Origin: Micromonospora musae
GTDB lineage: Bacteria > Actinomycetota > Actinomycetes > Mycobacteriales > Micromonosporaceae
Reading direction: 5' to 3'
Length of the DNA: 64,000 nt
Assembly (NCBI RefSeq): GCF_003626635.1
Contig: NZ_RAZT01000007.1
Location: forward strand, 342,749-406,748
Under the pieces are notes generated by a model. That model ran no database searches. It worked only from the letters and a program-made list of their open reading frames with translations, and had not been told where the DNA came from. Below, piece after piece: positions 58,500 through 64,000 of the stretch. A program made the position numbers and the translations under genes. The stretch's first letter is position 1; every line of letters begins with the position of its first letter.

Positions 58500-59456
58500 A
58501 TGGCCGCTCTCGGTCGACCCCGCAGGTCCTGCCTCGCGGTGCCGGGTTCCAGCGTCAAGATGCTCGGCAAGGCCCAGGGGCTCCCGGCCGACCAGGTCTT
58601 CCTCGACCTGGAGGACGCGGTCGCGCCGCTGGCGAAGCCGGACGCCCGCAAGAACATCGTGGCGGTGCTCAACGAGGGCGACTGGGCCGGCAAGACCCGG
58701 GTGGTACGGGTCAACGACCTCACCACCCCGTGGACCTACCGGGACGTCATCGACGTGGTCGAGGGCGCGGGCGCCAACCTGGACTGCGTCATGCTGCCGA
58801 AGGTGCAGAACGCGAGCCAGGTGCAGTGGCTGGACCTGACGCTCACCCAGCTGGAGCGGACGCTCGGCCTCGAGGTCGGCCGGATCGGCATCGAGGCGCA
58901 GATCGAGAACGCCGCCGGTCTGGTCAACGTGGACGAGATCGCCGCCGCCTCGCCGCGGGTGGAGACGATCATCTTCGGTCCGGCTGACTTCATGGCCTCG
59001 ATCAACATGAGGTCGCTCACCGTCGGCGCGCTGATCCCGGAGTACCCCGGCGACCCCTACCACTACATCCTGATGCGGATCCTGATGGCCGCCCGGATGC
59101 ACGACAAGCAGGCCATCGACGGGCCGTTCCTCCAGATCCGGGACGTCGACGGGTTCCGCGAGGTGGCTCGGCGTTCGGCCGCGCTCGGCTTCGACGGCAA
59201 GTGGGTCCTGCACCCGGCGCAGATCGAAGCGGCGAACGAGGTCTACTCGCCGGCGCAGGCCGACTACGACCACGCCGAGCTGATCCTCGACGCGTACGAG
59301 CACTACACCTCGGAGGCGGGGGGCCGGCTCGGCGCGGTGCTGCTCGGCGACGAGATGATCGACGAGGCGTCCCGGAAGATGGCCCTGGTCATCGCCGCCA
59401 AGGGGCGGGCCGCCGGGATGACCCGCACGTCCTCGTTCACCCCGCCCTCGCAGTGA
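58500..59456 (+). CDS. HpcH/HpaI-type CoA-ester lyase (malyl/citramalyl-CoA lyase-like)
   Basis: 318 residues: RRSCLAVPGSSVKMLGKAQGLPADQVFLDLEDAVAP at the start, then KNIVAVLNEGDWAGKTRVVRVND, VMLPKVQN, IEAQIENAAGLVN, FGPADFMASIN and KWVLHPAQIEAANEVYSP, all of the citrate-lyase beta/CoA-ester lyase family with Mg2+ and CoA sites. Splits malyl-CoA or methylmalyl-CoA type esters to glyoxylate or pyruvate plus an acyl-CoA. The acyl-CoA dehydrogenase nearby suggests a shared acyl-CoA route. Confidence 0.9.
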   Translation: MAALGRPRRSCLAVPGSSVKMLGKAQGLPADQVFLDLEDAVAPLAKPDARKNIVAVLNEGDWAGKTRVVRVNDLTTPWTYRDVIDVVEGAGANLDCVMLPKVQNASQVQWLDLTLTQLERTLGLEVGRIGIEAQIENAAGLVNVDEIAAASPRVETIIFGPADFMASINMRSLTVGALIPEYPGDPYHYILMRILMAARMHDKQAIDGPFLQIRDVDGFREVARRSAALGFDGKWVLHPAQIEAANEVYSPAQADYDHAELILDAYEHYTSEAGGRLGAVLLGDEMIDEASRKMALVIAAKGRAAGMTRTSSFTPPSQ

Positions 59457-59465
59457 GCGGCGGTC

Positions 59466-59493
59466 GTGCCGTCCGGGACGCCCCGGACGGCAC
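59466..59493. terminator. Terminator hairpin between convergent genes
   Basis: 12-base perfect stem (GTGCCGTCCGGG and complement) with a 4-base loop, nine bases after the CoA-lyase stop and before the stop of the opposite DUF4190 gene. Confidence 0.75.
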
Positions 59494-59501
59494 GATCCAC
59501 G

Positions 59502-60044
59502 TCAGCTGCTCTGGTTGGCGGCGATGACGATCGCGATGATGATGACGATGGTGGCGAGCACCGCGATCCCCGTGGAGACCCAGCCCATGATGATGCCGGC
59601 GGTCGCCATGCCCTCGCCGCTCTCGCCCCGCTCGCGGATCTGGCGCTTGGCGATGTGACCGAGGATCGCGCCGACGACGCCGATGATTCCGCCGACGCCG
59701 TAGCCGCAGAGGCCCATGACTCCGGTGATGCCGACGACCATCGCGGCGACCGCCATCCCGTTGGTGGCGGGCGCGGGCGGATAGCCGTAACCCGGGTAGC
59801 CCGGCGGCGGGCCGGGCTGCGCGTACGGGGCGGCGGGCGGCTGCTGCTGGGCGTACGGGTCGTACGGGGCGGCGGCCGGCGGGTGCTGCCCGGCGTACGG
59901 GTTGACCGGGGCGTACGGGTCGACCGGACCGGGCTGGGCGGGTACCGGCGGGCCGCTCATCGGCAGTGTCGGATCAGCCGGCGTACCGGGCTGCTGGCCC
60001 GCTCCCGCCGGATCGTTCCAACCGGACGGTGGGGGATAGGTCAT
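59502..60044 (-). CDS. DUF4190 membrane protein with Pro-rich N-terminus
   Basis: 180 residues. Residues 1-95 are Pro/Gly/Tyr/Gln-rich (YPPPSGW, PVNPYAGQHPP) and disordered. The C-terminal DUF4190 part has two membrane helices around HIAKRQIRERGESGEGMATAGIIMGW, the family signature. Function unknown. A similar protein is encoded 1.1 kb away on the same strand. Confidence 0.82.
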   Translation of the reverse strand: MTYPPPSGWNDPAGAGQQPGTPADPTLPMSGPPVPAQPGPVDPYAPVNPYAGQHPPAAAPYDPYAQQQPPAAPYAQPGPPPGYPGYGYPPAPATNGMAVAAMVVGITGVMGLCGYGVGGIIGVVGAILGHIAKRQIRERGESGEGMATAGIIMGWVSTGIAVLATIVIIIAIVIAANQSS

Positions 60045-60310
60045 GCGTTCTCTCCAGTGGCTGCGTGTGCCGCCAGGGTATCCAGCACCGGGCGAACCCG
60101 ATGACCCTCGGACCCGGGTGCCTCGTTGCTCGGGCCCGCCGGAACGGGCAGGATCCAGGCATGGCAATCGACGCGCGCGCCGCGGACCGCTCCGGCAGTC
60201 GACCGAGACGGGACGCCAGCCGTCCGAGCTTCGCGCGACGTAACCGTGCGGCGGCACCGAACACCCCGCCCGATCAGGACGCGCCGGCCGCACTGCCGGA
60301 GCCGGTGACG

Positions 60311-61066
60311 ATGCGGCTCGACGGTCGGGTCGCGCTGGTCACCGGGGCGGGCAGCCCGGACGGCATCGGTTACGCGACCGCCCGCCGCCTCACCGACCTG
60401 GGGGCTCGGGTGGCCATCGTCTCCACCACCCGCCGGATTCATGAGCGAGCGAGCGAGCTGGGCGTCACCGGGTTCGTCGCCGACCTGACCGACGAGTCCG
60501 AGGTTGGTGCGCTGGCCGACGCGGTCGCCGAGCAGCTCGGCGACGTCGAGGTGCTGGTCAACAACGCCGGCCTGGCGAGCCGGGCCAGCCCCGAGGTGCT
60601 CCGCCCGGTCGCCCAGCTCAGCTACGACGAGTGGCGTGGTGAGATCGACCGGAACCTGACGACCGCCTTCCTGTGCAGCCGGGCGTTCATCGGTGGGATG
60701 TCCGAGCGCGGCTGGGGGCGCATCGTCAACCTGGCCGCCACCGCCGGGCCGGTCAACGCACTGCCCACCGAGGCGGCCTATGCGGCGGCCAAGGCGGGAG
60801 TGGTCGGACTGACCCGTGCCCTCGCCATGGAGGCGATCGCGGACGGGGTGACCGTGAACGCGGTGGCACCTGGCACGATCTACACGGCGGCGTCCACCAT
60901 GGCCGAGATCAAACAGGGCCTCGGTACGCCGGTCGGGCGGCCCGGCAGTCCGGACGAGGTGGCGGCGGCCATCGCCTTCCTCTGCTCGCCGGCCGCGTCG
61001 TACATCACCGGGCAGATGCTGGTCGTCGACGGCGGCAACAGTGTGCGGGAGGCCCAGTTCCGCTGA
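60311..61066 (+). CDS. Short-chain dehydrogenase/reductase
   Basis: 251 residues. Cofactor motif VALVTGAGSPDGIGYATA, then NNAGLAS, Ser in NLAATAG, Tyr/Lys in AAYAAAKAG, and ITGQMLVVDGGNSV at the end, the FabG-like pattern. The ATG of MRLDGRVAL gives the usual start. A GTG two codons upstream and an ATG 50 codons upstream (extra Arg-rich leader) are alternatives. Substrate unknown. Confidence 0.87.
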   Translation: MRLDGRVALVTGAGSPDGIGYATARRLTDLGARVAIVSTTRRIHERASELGVTGFVADLTDESEVGALADAVAEQLGDVEVLVNNAGLASRASPEVLRPVAQLSYDEWRGEIDRNLTTAFLCSRAFIGGMSERGWGRIVNLAATAGPVNALPTEAAYAAAKAGVVGLTRALAMEAIADGVTVNAVAPGTIYTAASTMAEIKQGLGTPVGRPGSPDEVAAAIAFLCSPAASYITGQMLVVDGGNSVREAQFR

Positions 61067-61111
61067 GCGGGGCGTGGGCGGGGCAAGCCCGGGCTTGGAG
61101 TCGGCGGATGG

Positions 61112-61672
61112 TCAGTAGTTGACGCCGTCGTTGCCGGCGAGGATCACCACGGCGAGCCAGCCGCAGCAGGCGAGCAGCCCCAGGGCGGTGAATACGTAGC
61201 TGAGGATCAGCCCCCAGGTGGCGAGCTGGTCGCCCTCCTCGCCGCTGGTGCGCAGCTGCCGCTTCCCGAGGTGGCCGAGGACGATGCCGGCCGGTGGGAA
61301 GACGAACGCGAAGATCAACGACAGGATCGCCAGCACGTTGGTGCGGACCGGGCCGGCGGGTGGCGGACCGTACTGCCCGTAGGGCGGCTGCGGGGCGTAC
61401 GACGGCTGCTGTCCCCACTGCGGGCCCGGCGGGTAGCCGCCTGGCTGACCGTACGGCGGCTGGCCCGGTGCGGGTGGGGTGGGCGGCTGGTCGCCGGGCG
61501 GCAGGTACGGCGGGCGCTCCGGTGGCGGGCCGAACGGCGAGCCCTCGTCGGCCGGGGGTGCGTAGGGCGAGCGCTCCGGTGGCTGCGCGGAGCCCGGCTG
61601 GTCCTGTGGCGGCTCGTAGGGGGAGGGCGGCTGCTCGCCACCGGGTGGGTCGGACGGTGGCGGGTTCGTCAC
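61112..61672 (-). CDS. DUF4190 membrane protein with Pro-rich N-terminus
   Basis: 186 residues. N-terminal 105 residues are Pro/Gln/Gly-rich. The C-terminal two-helix DUF4190 unit reads VLAILSLIFAFVFPPAGIVLGHLGKRQLRTSGEEGDQLATWGLILSYVF. Begins at a GTG. Paralogue of the neighbour on the same strand, separated by the SDR gene. Confidence 0.82.
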   Translation of the reverse strand: MTNPPPSDPPGGEQPPSPYEPPQDQPGSAQPPERSPYAPPADEGSPFGPPPERPPYLPPGDQPPTPPAPGQPPYGQPGGYPPGPQWGQQPSYAPQPPYGQYGPPPAGPVRTNVLAILSLIFAFVFPPAGIVLGHLGKRQLRTSGEEGDQLATWGLILSYVFTALGLLACCGWLAVVILAGNDGVNY

Positions 61673-61812
61673 GGTCTCCTCCTCCGTGCCGGCGCAGGGT
61701 CATGGCCCTCTTGCCGGACGCTACCGGAGCGGTGAACCTTTTCACAGCGGTTGTGTGGACTGGTCACCTTGGCCCAGCCGTGCGAGGCGACCGATACTGA
61801 CCGAGCGTTAGG

Positions 61813-61826
61813 TTACCTACGAGTAA
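61813..61826. promoter_or_regulatory. TTAC-N6-GTAA element upstream of acyl-CoA dehydrogenase
   Basis: TTACCTACGAGTAA, 22 bases before the start codon, overlapping the short palindrome TAGGT-T-ACCTA. Same arms and spacing as the element in the CoA-lyase/SDR intergenic region, and positioned where a repressor would block transcription. Confidence 0.5.
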
Positions 61827-61848
61827 TCGTTGATCCCCGGAGGCTGAG

Positions 61849-63045
61849 ATGGCTCGACTCGCCCAGACGCCCGGCCTGACCGATGTGCAGCGATCCATCC
61901 TGGAGACCGTCCGCGAGTTCGCCGACAAGGAGATCATCCCGCATGCGCAGCGGCTGGAGCACGCCGACGAGTACCCGACCGACATCCTCGACGGGATGCG
62001 GGAGATGGGGCTCTTCGGCCTCACCATCGCCGAGGAGTACGGCGGGCTCGGCGAGTCCCTGCTGACCTACGCCCTCGTCGTCGAGGAGCTCTCCCGAGGC
62101 TGGATGTCGATCTCCGGCATCGTCAACACCCACTTCATCGTGGCGTACCTGATCTCCCAGCACGGCTCCGCCGAGCAGCGCAGCCGCCTGCTGCCCCGGA
62201 TGGCCACCGGTGAGGTCCGCGGCGCCTTCTCCATGTCAGAACCGGAGTGCGGCTCTGACGTCGCCGCGATCAAGTCCAAGGCGGTCCGCGACGGCGACCG
62301 GTTCGTGCTCAACGGTCAGAAGATGTGGCTCACCAACGGGGCGTACTCGTCGGTGGTGGCCACCCTCGTGAAGACCGACACCGGCGCAGACTCGGTCTAC
62401 GGCAACATGAGCACCTTCCTGCTGGAGAAGGAGCCCGGCTTCGGCGAGACCGCACCCGGCCTCACCATCCCCGGCCGGATCGAGAAGATGGGCTACAAGG
62501 GCGTCGAGACCACGGAGATGGTGCTCGACGGGGTTCGGGTGCCCGCCTCGGCCGTGCTCGGCGGCGAGGAGCAGGTCGGCCGCGGCTTCTACCAGATGAT
62601 GGACGGCATCGAGGTCGGGCGGGTGAACGTGGCCGCCCGCGCCTGCGGCATCTCCATCCGGGCCTTCGAGCTGGCCGTCGCCTACGCCCAGCAGCGCCGC
62701 ACCTTCGGTCAGCCCCTCGCCAAGCACCAGGCCGTCGCGTTCAAACTCGCCGAGATGGGTACGAAGATCGAGGCCGCGCACGCCCTCATGGTCAACGCCG
62801 CCCGGCTCAAGGACGCCGGCCAGCGCAACGACGTCGAGGCCGGCATGGCCAAGCTGCTCGCCTCCGAGTACTGCGCCGAGGTGGTGCAGGAGGCCTTCCG
62901 CATCCACGGCGGCTACGGCTACTCGAAGGAGTACGAGATCGAGCGGCTGATGCGGGAGGCGCCGTTCCTGCTGATCGGCGAGGGCACCTCGGAGATCCAG
63001 AAGACGATCATCTCCCGCGGCCTGCTCAAGGAGTACAAGCTCTGA
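61849..63045 (+). CDS. Acyl-CoA dehydrogenase
   Basis: 398 residues. Canonical parts: FADKEIIPHAQRLEHADEYP, FGLTIAEEYGGLGESL, SMSEPECGSDVAAIKSKAV (FAD/substrate signature), KMWLTNGAYS, and the C-terminal QEAFRIHGGYGYSKEYEIERLMREA and GEGTSEIQK with the catalytic Glu. Flavoprotein introducing the alpha-beta double bond, electrons going to ETF. CGGAGG is well placed before the ATG. Confidence 0.93.
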   Translation: MARLAQTPGLTDVQRSILETVREFADKEIIPHAQRLEHADEYPTDILDGMREMGLFGLTIAEEYGGLGESLLTYALVVEELSRGWMSISGIVNTHFIVAYLISQHGSAEQRSRLLPRMATGEVRGAFSMSEPECGSDVAAIKSKAVRDGDRFVLNGQKMWLTNGAYSSVVATLVKTDTGADSVYGNMSTFLLEKEPGFGETAPGLTIPGRIEKMGYKGVETTEMVLDGVRVPASAVLGGEEQVGRGFYQMMDGIEVGRVNVAARACGISIRAFELAVAYAQQRRTFGQPLAKHQAVAFKLAEMGTKIEAAHALMVNAARLKDAGQRNDVEAGMAKLLASEYCAEVVQEAFRIHGGYGYSKEYEIERLMREAPFLLIGEGTSEIQKTIISRGLLKEYKL

Positions 63046-63094
63046 CCGTTCCGGCCCGGTCAGGCGCCGGGCGCGTGCGTGGTTCCGGCCCGGG

Positions 63095-63742
63095 TCAGGC
63101 GCCGACGCCGGGCGCGTGTGCGGCGAGCTGCCGGCGGGCGTGGCTGATCAGGGCGGCGGGGTCGTCGGCGTAGAGGCGGATCTCCCGCACCGGCTCGCTC
63201 GGCCCCTTCGGCAGCCGTACGGAGATCGGCTCGCGCAGCACCAGGTCGACGCTGGTCTGCTTGGCGGCGGCGACGCTCAGGATCGCTCCCGACTCGTCCC
63301 GCTCGACCTGGACGGCTCGGCTGGAGGGCAGTGAGCGGTAGCGGGCGCCGGCCGTGGCGATCGCCGTCCACGGCACCAGGAAGTCGACGGAGAAGCCGTT
63401 GCGCACGCGCAGCCCGGCCGCCTCGGCGACGTGCGGGTGCATCCGCAGGCTGGCCAGGAGCCCGATCATCCACAGCAGGCCCCAGATGCCGAGCACCAGC
63501 ACGATCTTCCGCGCCGACGGCAGAGTGTGGGCGAGGATCACGTCGAAGATCGGGATCTCGACCGCCGAGAGGACGATGAAGGCGATCAGGATCGGCTTCA
63601 CCACGCCGACGTAGCTGAAAACCTCCGCCCCGGGCTCCCGGGTCGGCGGCCGGCGCCGCAGCCAGCGGTAGAGGCTGCGCCACATCCCGATCTCGTACAC
63701 GATCGCGGCTCGCAGCAACGCGATCGGATTCCGCTCCCGCAC
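63095..63742 (-). CDS. Conserved hypothetical membrane protein
   Basis: 215 residues. Two to three hydrophobic segments (VVKPILIAFIVLSAVEIPIFDVIL and IVLVLGIWGLLWMIGLLASL) are followed by a soluble C-terminal part with a PH-like strand pattern (LRVRNGFSVDFLVPWTAIATAG). No recognised function. A strong palindrome lies just upstream of the start, suggesting regulation by a dimeric repressor. Confidence 0.68.
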   Translation of the reverse strand: MRERNPIALLRAAIVYEIGMWRSLYRWLRRRPPTREPGAEVFSYVGVVKPILIAFIVLSAVEIPIFDVILAHTLPSARKIVLVLGIWGLLWMIGLLASLRMHPHVAEAAGLRVRNGFSVDFLVPWTAIATAGARYRSLPSSRAVQVERDESGAILSVAAAKQTSVDLVLREPISVRLPKGPSEPVREIRLYADDPAALISHARRQLAAHAPGVGA

Positions 63743-63759
63743 CGGGTAGCTCCGCCCCT

Positions 63760-63789
63760 GTGGTTACATTGCAACTGCAATGTAACCAC
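63760..63789. promoter_or_regulatory. 30-bp palindrome, operator candidate
   Basis: Perfect 14-base arms GTGGTTACATTGCA and complement with a 2-base spacer, 18 bases upstream of the membrane protein start. Typical size for a TetR/GntR-type operator. The regulator is not in the window. Between it and the transposase stop (about 110 bases) I see no gene. Confidence 0.7.
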
Positions 63790-63900
63790 CTCAGACCCGC
63801 GGACGCAATGCGGCTGTATCGCATCCCTCGGCTGCAGCCCCGTTGATCATGAGGTTGGCGGGCGAAATGGAGAGGCGGCGTCAAGGGGTGAGTGCAATCG

Positions 63901-64000
63901 TTAGGGCGCGATGAGTTGCGCGAGTCGCTGGGCTGGTGTGTTCCAGCCCAGTGTCTCGCGGGGGCGGGTGTTGAGTTCGTGGGCGACTTCGTCGAGGCCG
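63901..64000 (-). CDS. IS30 family transposase, C-terminal end (partial)
   Basis: The frame entering at the right edge ends LDEVAHELNTRPRETLGWNTPAQRLAQLIAP, the characteristic IS30 C-terminus (LNxRPRKTLGWxTP). Only 32 codons are visible, so completeness cannot be judged. The terminal inverted repeat is probably the GGTGAGTGCAATCG stretch just before the stop. Confidence 0.85.
   Translation of the reverse strand, partial: GLDEVAHELNTRPRETLGWNTPAQRLAQLIAP

Overview
The DNA is very GC-rich, genes are densely packed with GTG and even TTG starts, and the gene content (DUF3117, CU044_5270-type proteins, SigE-type sigma factors, amphi-Trp, CHY zinc finger, KorAB, ClgR-like regulator, split TatB/Mrp/DUF1003 neighbourhood) points to a filamentous actinobacterium, most likely Micromonosporaceae (Micromonospora or a close relative). 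This taxonomic call rests on recognition, not on a search.

Layout. 1-3.4 kb: the end of a poly-gamma-glutamate (PGA) locus, pgsB (partial)-pgsC-NlpC/P60-capA. 3.4-5.2 kb: a small helix-hairpin-helix protein, a voltage-gated-type ion channel and an amphi-Trp protein. 5.4-8.2 kb: a two-gene Pycsar-type anti-phage operon (nucleotide cyclase carrying two cold-shock-like OB folds, plus a membrane effector), with a divergent TetR regulator and a palindrome between them. 8.3-12.1 kb: a large secreted carbohydrate-related protein and a CHY zinc-finger protein. 12.3-16.1 kb: an accessory hot spot at tRNA-Arg(CCT), with a perfect 44-bp direct repeat of the tRNA 3' end bounding a 1.7-kb decayed element, two truncated tyrosine recombinases and several orphan genes.

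16-28 kb: NUDIX, a sortase-anchored ALF-repeat protein, RidA, a lipoprotein, a methyltransferase, ClpP with a ClgR-like regulator, a SigE-type sigma factor with a membrane partner, a K+ channel, a MarR/azoreductase pair with a clear operator, and a secreted trypsin with FG-GAP repeats. 28-38 kb: korAB, a surface protein, an orphan nuoA, folP-like, DivIVA-like and SRPBCC genes, 3-methyladenine glycosylase, and a paaX-crotonase operon. 38-47 kb: DUF3117, leucyl aminopeptidase, then O-methyltransferase, htrA, tatB, mrp, DUF1003 and an MgtE-N/CBS gene. That last series resembles the mycobacterial sigE neighbourhood but has no sigE or rseA. A six-copy 51-bp tandem repeat lies between tatB and mrp.

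47-64 kb: PhzF, HAD, EamA, a KimA-like permease, a divergent pair of tiny mobile-element-like genes, two more sigma factor modules, GNAT, SDRs, CoA-ester lyase, two DUF4190 proteins, an acyl-CoA dehydrogenase (sharing a TTAC-N6-GTAA motif with the CoA-lyase promoter region), a membrane protein behind a strong palindrome, and the 3' end of an IS30-type transposase at the window edge.

The most interesting item is the Pycsar-like operon, because of the tandem cold-shock-like domains fused to its cyclase. All names are from motif reading without database searches.
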